DNA of 64,000 nucleotides from NCBI RefSeq assembly GCF_000420645.1, contig NZ_ATVI01000006.1, forward strand, positions 496,001 to 560,000, in the 5' to 3' direction. The DNA is from Nevskia ramosa DSM 11499. Lineage in GTDB: Bacteria; Pseudomonadota; Gammaproteobacteria; Nevskiales; Nevskiaceae. Below, piece by piece: positions 44,551 through 53,013 of this stretch. Numbering within the stretch: the stretch's first letter is position 1; every line of letters starts with the position of its first letter. The notes beneath the pieces were generated by a model. That model saw only the letters and a list, made by a program, of their open reading frames with translations, was not told the DNA's origin and searched no databases. The position numbers and the translations under genes were made by a program.

Positions 44551-44802
44551 TCAGTACCAGCGCGTCATGCCGCGATGCCAGAGGCCATCGCGCGCGACCC
44601 GTTCGTTATGGAACGCGATCGCCTCACGGTTCTCCTCCTGCCACTGCAGCGCCCGCTGCTCGCGCAGCTTCGCTTCCAGCGCTTCCTCCAGCACCCGCGA
44701 CAGATTCAGCTTCTGCGCGCGCGCTTCATCGATCAGCTTGCTGCTGACCGACAGGTTCACGGCACGGCGTTCCGGCTTGGCGGTGGGGTTCTTGGCGAGC
44801 AT
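44551..44802 (-). CDS. ccdA: CcdA-type antitoxin
   Basis: 83 residues from the ATG at 44802 (a GTG at 44805 would add one). The N-terminal half is a ribbon-helix-helix DNA-binding domain (RRAVNLSVSSKLIDEARAQKLNLSRVLEEALEAKL across about residues 12-46), and the C-terminal half is the acidic, disordered tail that binds and neutralises CcdB (EENREAIAFHNERVARDG). CcdA normally represses its own operon with CcdB. A short palindromic tract with a -10-like TAGAAT is upstream. It is the first gene before ccdB, pyrF and hemE. Confidence 0.88.
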   Translation of the reverse strand: MLAKNPTAKPERRAVNLSVSSKLIDEARAQKLNLSRVLEEALEAKLREQRALQWQEENREAIAFHNERVARDGLWHRGMTRWY

Positions 44803-44827
44803 CACAGAGTGTCCAGTTCGTCTGACA

Positions 44828-44846
44828 TGCGCATTCTATCTGCGCA
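44828..44846 (-). promoter_or_regulatory. Candidate ccdAB promoter/operator
   Basis: TGCGCA (44828-44833) and TGCGCA (44841-44846), each self-palindromic, flank TAGAAT (minus strand, 44838-44833), a 5-of-6 -10 element. It begins about 26 bases before the ccdA start. Site of likely CcdA/CcdB autoregulation; inferred from position only. Confidence 0.4.
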
Positions 44847-44862
44847 CCGCTGAAATGTCCGC

Positions 44863-45498
44863 CTACAGCAGCCGCGCCGCGATCGCCTTCAACACCGCAT
44901 GGGTGCGATCACGAGCATCGAGTCTGGCGAGGATTTCAGTCAGATGATTCTTCACCGTGCCATCGGAAATGTTCAGCGCGCGGCCGATTTCCTTGTTCGA
45001 GTAGCCGCCGGCGACCAGCCGCAGCACGGCCAGCTCGCGTTCGGTCAGGCGCACCGGTTTCGCATCGTCCTGCGCAGTGACGCGCCGCGCCGCATCGAGG
45101 CTCTGCGGCGACACCAGGCTGCGACCGGCGGCAACAGCGCGGATCGCGGCCGCCAAGGCATCCGGCTCGGCGTCCTTGAGCAGATAGCCCTGGGCACCGG
45201 CGCTGATCGCGCCCTGCATCAGCCCCGGATCGTCGAAAGTCGTCAGCAGCACCACCGGCGTGTAATCGCCACGCGCACGCAGCAGCTTCACGACTTCGAT
45301 ACCGGAATGCACGGGCATGCGGATGTCGCTGAGGATCACGTCGACCTGCGTGCCTTGCAGCGCCGCCAGCAGCGCGGCGCCATCGGCCGCTTCTATGACG
45401 ATATCCAGGCCGCCGAGCGATTCGAGCAGCGCGGCCAAGCCCTTGCGGACCAGGGCCTGGTCGTCGGCCAGTGCCAGGCGAAGCACGGGCTCGCTCAT
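44863..45498 (-). CDS. NarL/LuxR-family response regulator
   Basis: 211 residues. Receiver domain about 1-125 with the phosphorylated Asp in DVILSDIRMPVHSG, an acidic DD pair in LALADDQALVRKG, and Lys in GYLLKDAEP. C-terminal LuxR-type HTH (about 145-210): LTERELAVLRLVAGGYSNKEIGRALNISDGTVKNHLTEIL. Its start overlaps the histidine kinase stop by four bases. With HisKA_3 kinases such regulators control envelope or metabolic genes. Autoregulation and control of the divergent membrane gene are suggested by repeats near 46700. Confidence 0.93.
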   Translation of the reverse strand: MSEPVLRLALADDQALVRKGLAALLESLGGLDIVIEAADGAALLAALQGTQVDVILSDIRMPVHSGIEVVKLLRARGDYTPVVLLTTFDDPGLMQGAISAGAQGYLLKDAEPDALAAAIRAVAAGRSLVSPQSLDAARRVTAQDDAKPVRLTERELAVLRLVAGGYSNKEIGRALNISDGTVKNHLTEILARLDARDRTHAVLKAIAARLL

Positions 45499-46658
45499 GG
45501 CGACACCGGCAGTTGCGCGCTCAAGCGCAGCCCGCCTTCGGGCCGTACAGCAATGCTCAGCGCGCCGCCGAGCGCGGCCAGCCGCTCGCGCATGCCATGC
45601 AGGCCGTTGCCTTCATCGGGCAGCGCTTGCGCACGACCGTCGTCCTCGATCTGCAGTTCGATGCCTCGGTCATGACGCTGCAGCCGCAGCACGATCGTTG
45701 CGCAGGCCGCATGGCGCAATGCATTGGTCAGCCCTTCCTGGGCGACTCGCAGCAGCGCCTGTGCTTGATCGAGCGTTGCTGGACGCGCCGCCGCATCCAG
45801 CTCGAAGCGCAGCACCGGTCGCGACAGCGACGGCGCCAACGCCCGCAGCGCGGCATGCAGATCGATGCCGTCATGGGCGCGCAGGGTATCGACGACACCA
45901 CGGACATCGGCGAGCAGTTCATCGGACAACCGCATGCAATCGTCGACCCCCTTGCGCTGCGGCTCGGCCACCTCGCGCTCGATCATCCGCAGCTGCAGCT
46001 TCAGCGCCGTCAGCTTGTGGCCGGCGATGTCGTGCAGCTCGCGCGACAGCCGCAGCCGCTCTTCGCCCCGTGCCGATTCGAGCAGCAGCTGCCGCGTCGC
46101 CAGCAGCTCGGCGTTGATCGCCCGCAGTGCATCGCGGGCTTCTTCGGCGCGGCGGGCATATGTGGTGGTGAGCGCCGCGAACGCCTGGAAGCCGACATAG
46201 GACAACAGCGCGGGAATCGCACTGGCCGTGCCCCAATGCGCGATCAGCAGCGCCGCCAGCACGGCATTGATGGCCAGGGTCAGCAGCAGCGCAGTCCGCA
46301 GTGGATAAACCGCGAACATCTGCGCGGCGACCAGGATCAGCAGCACCGCCATCGAACCGGATTGCGGCAGGCCCCAGATCGCCAGCAGCGCAGCGACCGC
46401 TTGGGCCAGCACCAGCCGGCACACGGCGGCATCGCGATCCAGCAGCGCGGTGTTGGCGCGACGCACGAACAGCAGTATCTGCAGCACCAGACCCGTTGCG
46501 CCGATCAGGGTCCGCGCATCGAACGCCAGCCGCTCATTGAGCAGATCGCGTAGCGGATCGACGGCAATCGCCAGCCAGGTGATGTACGCCGCCAGGCTGA
46601 GCGGCGCAGTCGGCGAGTTCCAGGACGAGCGGGCAGCGGGCGGCGCGGGATCGATCAT
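45495..46658 (-). CDS. Sensor histidine kinase, HisKA_3 (DesK/NarX-like) type
   Basis: 387 residues. About five or six N-terminal membrane helices (25-175) with no periplasmic domain of note, so it may sense a membrane property. The DHp helix has the H-box RLSRELHDIAGHKLTALKLQLRM. The HATPase domain ends in an N-G-L-H-G-M-R-E-R box (G1/G2 region) and GALSIAVRPEGGLRLSA. Class HPK7. The N-terminus resembles membrane-thickness sensors of the DesK type. First gene of a two-gene operon with the response regulator. Confidence 0.92.
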   Translation of the reverse strand: MIDPAPPAARSSWNSPTAPLSLAAYITWLAIAVDPLRDLLNERLAFDARTLIGATGLVLQILLFVRRANTALLDRDAAVCRLVLAQAVAALLAIWGLPQSGSMAVLLILVAAQMFAVYPLRTALLLTLAINAVLAALLIAHWGTASAIPALLSYVGFQAFAALTTTYARRAEEARDALRAINAELLATRQLLLESARGEERLRLSRELHDIAGHKLTALKLQLRMIEREVAEPQRKGVDDCMRLSDELLADVRGVVDTLRAHDGIDLHAALRALAPSLSRPVLRFELDAAARPATLDQAQALLRVAQEGLTNALRHAACATIVLRLQRHDRGIELQIEDDGRAQALPDEGNGLHGMRERLAALGGALSIAVRPEGGLRLSAQLPVSP

Positions 46659-46693
46659 CCGTCGAGCATCGCAGTACGGCGACAGCGCGCCAA

Positions 46694-46732
46694 GGTGAGT
46701 TTTCTCACCCCCTGCGCATGCCTTTTCTCACC
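46694..46732. promoter_or_regulatory. Inverted repeat with a second half-site, candidate response-regulator site
   Basis: GGTGAG (46694-46699), TTTT, CTCACC (46704-46709) is a perfect inverted repeat. TTTTCTCACC (46700-46709) recurs at 46723-46732, about two helical turns away. It lies between the divergent kinase and membrane-protein genes. Confidence 0.5.
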
Positions 46733-46789
46733 TGTGCGCAGCAGCAGCCGGCTTCGACAATGGCCGCACACCCTGAACCAGAGTTTTCC

Positions 46790-47494
46790 ATGACCGACCT
46801 CGCCCTGCTGGCCTATGCGCTGATCGTCAAGCTGCACATCGCCGCCGGCGTCATCGCGCTGATCGCGTTCTGGACTGCCGGCTTCGCCCGCAAAGGACGC
46901 GGCGGGCTACACGTAAGCGCCGGCAGCATCTATCTGATGGCGATGCGCGCAATCCTGATCACCGGCCTGCCGATGGCGCTCTCATCGTTCATCAAGGGGC
47001 ATCCGGGCCAGGGCGTGTTCCTGAGTTATCTGGTTGTGCTGGTCGCAACGACCGTCTTCGTGGCGCCGCGCGCGGTGCGCTTCAAGCAGGATTTCGATGG
47101 CTTCCGCAGCGGCGCCTATCGCTTCTACGCCGTGCTGCTGCCGGCCACGGCGCTGGCGGCGATGAGCTACGGCCTGGTCGCCGGCAATGCGCTGCTGATC
47201 GGCTTTCCGGTAGTCGGCCTCGTCATCGGCACCGGCATGTGGCGCAACCTGCGCCGCGCCAGTCCGGACGCCGGCTGGTGGCTGAAGGAGCATTACGGCG
47301 CGATGATCGGCAACGGTGTCGGCACCCATATCGCCTTCCTTGCCATCGGCCTGTCGCGGCTGCTGCCGAAAGCGCAGGCGGAAACGGCGCAACTGCTGGC
47401 CTGGTTCGGACCGCTGACCATCGCGACCATCGCCATCGTCCTGCTCAATCGCCGGCACCGGCGGCGCCATTCGCAGCCGCTGCTGGTGCACTGA
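46790..47494 (+). CDS. Integral membrane protein, DUF2306-like
   Basis: 234 residues from the ATG at 46790; the frame reads further upstream but the region holds the operator-like repeats. Seven membrane helices. The GLHVSAGSIYLMAM segment in TM2/TM3 and HYGAMIGNGVGTHIAFLAIGLSR carry polar and His residues within the membrane, as in heme- or quinone-binding families; the pattern resembles DUF2306 proteins but I would not claim more. Divergent from the two-component system, of which it is the most obvious target. Confidence 0.7.
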   Translation: MTDLALLAYALIVKLHIAAGVIALIAFWTAGFARKGRGGLHVSAGSIYLMAMRAILITGLPMALSSFIKGHPGQGVFLSYLVVLVATTVFVAPRAVRFKQDFDGFRSGAYRFYAVLLPATALAAMSYGLVAGNALLIGFPVVGLVIGTGMWRNLRRASPDAGWWLKEHYGAMIGNGVGTHIAFLAIGLSRLLPKAQAETAQLLAWFGPLTIATIAIVLLNRRHRRRHSQPLLVH

Positions 47495-47548
47495 ACGGCA
47501 GCCTCGGGGGTTGACCCTCGGTTGCCGGGGCAGGAGGCTGCGGATTCA

Positions 47549-49084
47549 ATGACCGCCATTCCTGCCGCGAGACGAGACATGCCTGAAGCGCTGAAGCAGC
47601 AGAAGTCCCGCTCGACCATTCGCCTGCTGGCTACCGCGGTGCTGCTGAGCCTTGCCACTGCGGGCGTCGCCGCCCCGGCCACGCCTGCCGCCGAGCCGAA
47701 GCTGCCGGTTCCGCTTGACCCGAGCATGTTCACCGGCATGCTCAAGGGCTACAAGGACTGCCGCGCGAAGTACGCCGAGATGGATGCGCGGGTCGATGCC
47801 GCCGGAGTCCGCGATGGCAGCTACTACCGGGTGCCCGGCTTCCCGTACTTGCGCACCGATCGCTACACCGCCTCATTCAAGGACAAGGTCAGCGGGCTCG
47901 ACGAAGTCGCCGGCTGGACGCGCCGCATGCGCGAGTTCGATCAGGAAGCCCGCGAGTTCGAGTACCAGAACCTCGGCATGTCGACCGAGGAAATCGGCAC
48001 CTGGCGCTATGACCTGCTGTCCTGCGGCAGCGGCCTGGCCAACCTCGAACTGTTCGAGGAAAAGAACATGGCCTTCCTGCGCAAGCAGGTCATCCCCGGC
48101 AGTGACTACCGGCAAGCGCCCACCAAGCTGACCGAGGTCCAGCGCAAGGCGATCGCAGCGCAGGACGCCGAGGTCCTCAAGCGCTTCACGGCTGCGCTGC
48201 CGGCGGCCGATGCCAAGGCGCCGCTGAAGCTCTGGAGCGTGAAGCCGGTCGAGGACATGGCGCTGATCGAGAAGGGCTATGGCAATGCCATTCCCGACGA
48301 ACTCGGCGTGCCGGCGCTGATCGACTCGCAATGGCGCGCGTTCGCCGAGCGCCACGCACCGACACTGTGGATCGAGACCGCCGGCAGCCGCGATCAGCCC
48401 GGCATGCCGATCGCGAAGGACAGCGCGGTGACGGTCGATCCAGCGCAGCCGCGCATGCACTACCAGATCACCTTCACCCGCTTCGGCGACTTCCCGCTGG
48501 CGCAGATCAATTACTTCATCTGGTTCGCCGGCCGCGACGGCAACGAGGGCGCGCTCGACAGCCTGATCTGGCGAGTCACGCTCGATACCAAGGCCGAACC
48601 GCTGGTCTACGAGAGCGTCAACGCCAGCGGCCGCAGCCATCTGTGGTTCGCCGCCCAGCCGCTGAAGCGTCGCCCGGCCAGCGGCAAGGCCACCGAGCCT
48701 GCCGCACTGTTCCCGCAAGCCGAGCCGATCAAGGGGCCGGTCGCCTTGCGGATCGCCGCCGGCAGCCACGCACTCCAGCGCGTCGTGCCACTGGCCTCCA
48801 TCGCTGCCTCAGGCAACAGCAGCGCCTACGAACTGCGCCGCTACGAAGAGGTGTTCACGCTCGCCACCGCCAGCGGCAAGACCCGCAGCCTGTACGACAC
48901 CAGCGGCACCATTCCCGGCATCCGCGACACCGAGCAGGTCCCGGTTCTTGGCGACAGGGTGACCACGCCCGGCGCGCTGCATGTACTGGGTCGCGTGCCA
49001 GTCGCCGCCACGGGGCAAACCTACTTCGACGATGCCGATCGGCTCAATTCGCTGTTCGTCGCGCCGGGTACAACCACCCGCTGA
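47549..49084 (+). CDS. Secreted protein of unknown function
   Basis: 511 residues from the ATG at 47549, chosen because AGGAGG precedes it by 11 bases; the ATG at 47579 is a shorter alternative. A basic N-terminus and a hydrophobic core (LLATAVLLSLATAGVAAP) indicate export. The mature protein is mixed, with a cysteine in DCRAKYAEMD and another in LLSCGSGL, and a C-terminal half with FGDFPLAQINYFIWFAGRDGNEGALDSLIWRVTL and YELRRYEEVFTLATASGKTR, which look like beta-rich sequence. Not recognised; its C-terminal region suggests a lipid- or sugar-facing outer-envelope protein but nothing decides it. Convergent with hrpA, six bases apart. Confidence 0.72.
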   Translation: MTAIPAARRDMPEALKQQKSRSTIRLLATAVLLSLATAGVAAPATPAAEPKLPVPLDPSMFTGMLKGYKDCRAKYAEMDARVDAAGVRDGSYYRVPGFPYLRTDRYTASFKDKVSGLDEVAGWTRRMREFDQEAREFEYQNLGMSTEEIGTWRYDLLSCGSGLANLELFEEKNMAFLRKQVIPGSDYRQAPTKLTEVQRKAIAAQDAEVLKRFTAALPAADAKAPLKLWSVKPVEDMALIEKGYGNAIPDELGVPALIDSQWRAFAERHAPTLWIETAGSRDQPGMPIAKDSAVTVDPAQPRMHYQITFTRFGDFPLAQINYFIWFAGRDGNEGALDSLIWRVTLDTKAEPLVYESVNASGRSHLWFAAQPLKRRPASGKATEPAALFPQAEPIKGPVALRIAAGSHALQRVVPLASIAASGNSSAYELRRYEEVFTLATASGKTRSLYDTSGTIPGIRDTEQVPVLGDRVTTPGALHVLGRVPVAATGQTYFDDADRLNSLFVAPGTTTR

Positions 49085-49090
49085 AAGCCG

Positions 49091-52000
49091 CTATTGCGCG
49101 AGCGCAGCCTGGATCTTCAAGGCACTCGGCGAACCGAGTGCCTTCAGCTCCTGGGCGAACAGCGCGATGCGCCATTCCTCGATCAGCCAGCGGGCCGGGT
49201 GGAACGGGCCCTTCAGTTGGGTGGCGACAGCGCGCACCTGCTTGAGCATGTCCAGATCGCGCTGCGGCTTGTGCGGCAGGCGCTCGGCGCGGATCGTCGC
49301 GGCTTTCAGATAGACGCTGATGCGCGGCCAGATGTCGTCCGGAATGGCGTCGATGAAGCCCGGCGCGAACATCGTCTGCAGCTGGTTGCGCAGATCGGTG
49401 TTGGCATCCGGCCAGGGCTTGGCGATGGCGTCCAGCTTCTTGCGCAGCTCCATGCCGACCAGCAGCCAGGCGCAGACTTCCTCGAGCCGCTTGACCGCTT
49501 CGCGGCCGAACTCGCCGCGCTTGGCGAGGGCAGCATGAAACGCGGCTTCGTCGCGGATCGCAGCGGGATTCCAGTAGCTGCGCGCGGCACGTTCGGCCAC
49601 TTGCAGCGCCAGTTGCTCGGCACTCAAACCGGTCTGCGCCAGTGAGATGCCGAGCCGGCTGCGCGCAGTCCTGGCCAAATCCTTCAGGCGATCGGCGACC
49701 CGCGCCAGCAGCAGCGCCTGGGTGCCGGCGGCATGCGCCTGGCTGGCAGCTTCGGCGGACTCGAACAGCTTGAGGCCGATGCGTTCGTTGGCGCTGACCA
49801 GCGCCGGATAAGCGCGCGCGCCAGCAACTTCGATGAACGCTGGCATGGCGCCGAAATCCCAGTCGAGCACCACGTCGCGGGTCCAACGCTTGGCTTCGGG
49901 ACTGGTCTCGGCGCGCTTGCCCAGTTCGGTTCTGGCGGCACCGCCGAAGCGCTGCTGCAAGGCGAGCAAGGATTCCGCTTCGCCCATCGCCTTGCCATCG
50001 GCCCCGACCAGCACCAGCCGCGGCTTCAGATGCGCTTCGAGCTTGGCCGGCGCGAAATCGTCCGGTTTCAGGATGACGCCGTTCATGTCCTTGAAGCGCG
50101 CGCAGACAGAATCAAGCAGTTCGCCACTGGCAGGATTCGCGGCATTGGCGATCGCGTTCGCGTACTCGGCGGCCGGCGTGCATAGCCGGCGCAGGTTCAT
50201 CGGCAGCGAGCGGATCAGCGCTTCGATCTTCGCCGGCAGCAGCCCCGGCACCAGCCAGTCGAAACGCGCCGCCGGCAGGGTGAACAACTGGGCGATCGGA
50301 ATCTCGAAGGTGACGCCGTCAGCGTCCGCACCAGGATCATGCGAGTAGCTCAGCTCGATGCGCGTACCGGCCAGATCGAGATGATCCGGAAACAGGCTGG
50401 CGACATCGGCATTGGCGCCGGGCTTCAGCGCATCGACCTCACCCATCAGCAACTGCCGTTGCAGTGCCGGCTCGCGGCGCAGGCCGTTCTTCAGGCCGAC
50501 GGTGGTGCAGATGTCGGTCGGCAGCAGCGTGTCGTAGAACTCGAAGAACTGGCTTTCATCGGCAAGCAGATCCGGCCGCCGCAGCCGCGCTTCCTTGTCG
50601 CGCACTTCATCGAGCAGCGCGAGGTTCTTCTCCAGGAACGCCGGCTTGTTCGGCATGTCGCCTCTGACCAGCGCTTCGCGAATGAAGATCTCGCGTGCCT
50701 TCGCCGGCTCGTCCTTGCCGTAATGGCGCGCACGGCGCAGCACCTGCATGCCGAACAGGGTGACCACTTCCATCGCCGTGACTTCGCCGCGATCGGCGTG
50801 CCAGACCGGGTCCTGCAGCACGCGCTTGACCAGATGCGGCGCAACGTCGGCGAGCCACTCCGGCTGAATCTCGGCGTTGATGCGGCCGAATAGCTGGCTG
50901 GTCTGAGCCAGCTGCGCGCTCATGATCCACGGTGGTGGTTTCTTGGCGATCGTCGACGCCGGAAACAGTTTGAAGCGTCGGCCGCGAGGCCCGTTGAACT
51001 CGGGCTTTTCGAGAACCTTCTGGCCGATGTGATCGATCAGGCCGGCGAGCAGGCATTTGTGGATGTCGGTGTAGAGCTTGTCGAGCGGCTGCTCGGTCTT
51101 CGGCTTGTCGGCGTCCTGCTTGCCGAGCATGTCGACGATCTGCTTGTAGACCGACTCCCACTCCTCCATCCGCAGATAGCTGACGAAGTGCTCCTTGCAC
51201 AGCTTGCGCAGCTGGCGATTGGAGGCGTTGGCACTCCACTGCTGATAACGCGCCCACAGGTTCAGCAAGCTGAAGTAGTCGGACTTCGCGTGCCGCCACT
51301 CGGCGTGCTTGAGGCGCGCGGCGTTCTGCTGATCGGGCGGCACGTCGTGCGGGTCCTGCACCGACAGCGCTGCTGCCAGTACCCAGACGTGTTCGCGGTA
51401 CGCGGTGCCGCGTCCAGCCTGGGCGATGCGGGCGATGCGCGGATCGAGCGGCAGCCGGCCCAGCTCGCGACCAAGCGGCGTGATGCGCTTGTCGTCGTCG
51501 AGCGCTCCGAGCGTCTGCAGCAGGCGATAGCCGTCGGCGATGTGGCGGCCATCCGGTGCATCGAGCCAGGGGAAATCCTCGACATCGCCGAGGCCAAGCG
51601 TGGCCATCTGCAGGATCACGCCAGCCAGATTCGAGCGCAGGATTTCCGGATCGGTGAACGGCGGCCGGGTGTCGAAATTCTGCTGATCGTAGAGGCGCAG
51701 GCAAATGCCGGGCCCGACGCGACCACAACGGCCGGCACGCTGGTTCGCCGCCGCCTGCGACACCGCTTCGATCTGCAACTGCTGCACACCGAGCCGAGGC
51801 GAGAAACGGTTGACTCTCGCGGTGCCGGTATCGATGACATAGCGGATGCCCGGCACCGTCACCGAGGTTTCGGCGACGTTGGTGGCCAGCACGATGCGCG
51901 GTGCGCCGCCGCTGGAAAACACCTTGTCCTGCTTCTCGGCTGGCAGTCGCGAATACAGCGGCAGCACTTCGGCGCGCGGAAAGCGGCCGGGCAAGGAACG

Positions 52001-52939
52001 GGCGAGATCGTTGATCTCACGCTCGCCGGGCAGAAAGATCAGTATGTCGCCGGCCGGTGGCCGGCTGGGCAGCGTGTCGCCGACCCGGCCGGACTGCCAC
52101 AGCGAATCGATGCCGGACGCGACCTGGCCTTCGAGATCGTCGTCCTGATCCGGTTCGCGATAGCGCATCTCGACCGGATAGGTGCGGCCTTCGACGAGCA
52201 GGATCGGCGCCGGCTCGCCGCGTTGGTTGGCGAAGTGCTTGGCGAGCTTTTCCGGATCGAGCGTTGCCGAGGTGATGATCAGCTTCAGCTCGGGCCGGCG
52301 CGGCAGCAGGCGCTTCAGCCAGCCGAGCAGGAAATCGATGTTGAGGCTGCGCTCGTGCGCCTCGTCGATGATGATCGTGTCGTAGGCCAGCAGCTCGCGA
52401 TCACGGCTCAGCTCGGCGAGCAGGATGCCGTCGGTCATCAGCTTCACGAGACTGCGCTCGGACACGCGGCGATCGAAGCGGGTTTCGTAGCCCACCAGTT
52501 CGCCGAGCTTGGTATCGAGCTCCGAGGCGATGCGATTGGCGACGCTGCGCGCCGCGAGGCGGCGTGGCTGGGTGTGGCCGATCAAGCCGCGCAGGCCACG
52601 CCCAAGCTCCAGACAGAGCTTCGGCAATTGTGTCGTCTTGCCGGAACCGGTCTCGCCGCAGAGCACGACCACCTGATGCTCGGCGATCGCCTTCAGCAGC
52701 TCGTCCTTCGCTTGCACCACCGGCAGCTCGGCCGGGTAGTTGATCGTGGCCGGCCGCAGCCGCGCGCGGTTCTCGGCCGCGAGCAGCGCTGCTTCCACGT
52801 CCTTCTCGAAACGCGGCGCATCGAACTTCGGATTGTTGCGGGCGCCGGCCACAGAGCGCCCCAGCCGCGCGGCATCGCGCAGCAGGAGCTGGTCACGGAT
52901 CAGGTCAAAACGAGCTTGCAGCGGGGGTGTGGCAGTCAC
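49091..52939 (-). CDS. hrpA: ATP-dependent RNA helicase HrpA
   Basis: 1282 residues (E. coli HrpA 1300). DEAH-box RNA helicase that helps rescue stalled ribosomes on mRNA. Walker A GETGSGKT at 95-102, TQPRRLAARS, IIIDEAHERSLNIDFLLGW, SAT motif IITSATL, and the QRAGRCGRVGPG motif VI. Then come the helicase-associated domains and the long C-terminal DUF3418 region typical of bacterial HrpA (FDWLVPGLLPAKIEALIRSLP). Complete. Cytoplasmic. Confidence 0.97.
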   Translation of the reverse strand: MTATPPLQARFDLIRDQLLLRDAARLGRSVAGARNNPKFDAPRFEKDVEAALLAAENRARLRPATINYPAELPVVQAKDELLKAIAEHQVVVLCGETGSGKTTQLPKLCLELGRGLRGLIGHTQPRRLAARSVANRIASELDTKLGELVGYETRFDRRVSERSLVKLMTDGILLAELSRDRELLAYDTIIIDEAHERSLNIDFLLGWLKRLLPRRPELKLIITSATLDPEKLAKHFANQRGEPAPILLVEGRTYPVEMRYREPDQDDDLEGQVASGIDSLWQSGRVGDTLPSRPPAGDILIFLPGEREINDLARSLPGRFPRAEVLPLYSRLPAEKQDKVFSSGGAPRIVLATNVAETSVTVPGIRYVIDTGTARVNRFSPRLGVQQLQIEAVSQAAANQRAGRCGRVGPGICLRLYDQQNFDTRPPFTDPEILRSNLAGVILQMATLGLGDVEDFPWLDAPDGRHIADGYRLLQTLGALDDDKRITPLGRELGRLPLDPRIARIAQAGRGTAYREHVWVLAAALSVQDPHDVPPDQQNAARLKHAEWRHAKSDYFSLLNLWARYQQWSANASNRQLRKLCKEHFVSYLRMEEWESVYKQIVDMLGKQDADKPKTEQPLDKLYTDIHKCLLAGLIDHIGQKVLEKPEFNGPRGRRFKLFPASTIAKKPPPWIMSAQLAQTSQLFGRINAEIQPEWLADVAPHLVKRVLQDPVWHADRGEVTAMEVVTLFGMQVLRRARHYGKDEPAKAREIFIREALVRGDMPNKPAFLEKNLALLDEVRDKEARLRRPDLLADESQFFEFYDTLLPTDICTTVGLKNGLRREPALQRQLLMGEVDALKPGANADVASLFPDHLDLAGTRIELSYSHDPGADADGVTFEIPIAQLFTLPAARFDWLVPGLLPAKIEALIRSLPMNLRRLCTPAAEYANAIANAANPASGELLDSVCARFKDMNGVILKPDDFAPAKLEAHLKPRLVLVGADGKAMGEAESLLALQQRFGGAARTELGKRAETSPEAKRWTRDVVLDWDFGAMPAFIEVAGARAYPALVSANERIGLKLFESAEAASQAHAAGTQALLLARVADRLKDLARTARSRLGISLAQTGLSAEQLALQVAERAARSYWNPAAIRDEAAFHAALAKRGEFGREAVKRLEEVCAWLLVGMELRKKLDAIAKPWPDANTDLRNQLQTMFAPGFIDAIPDDIWPRISVYLKAATIRAERLPHKPQRDLDMLKQVRAVATQLKGPFHPARWLIEEWRIALFAQELKALGSPSALKIQAALAQ

Positions 52940-53013
52940 GGGGGCGGCGCGGAGAGGATCGCCGCCATGATACGGCAGCCTCTCTCCGCGACGCCCCCGC
53001 GCTTAGAAAACCC

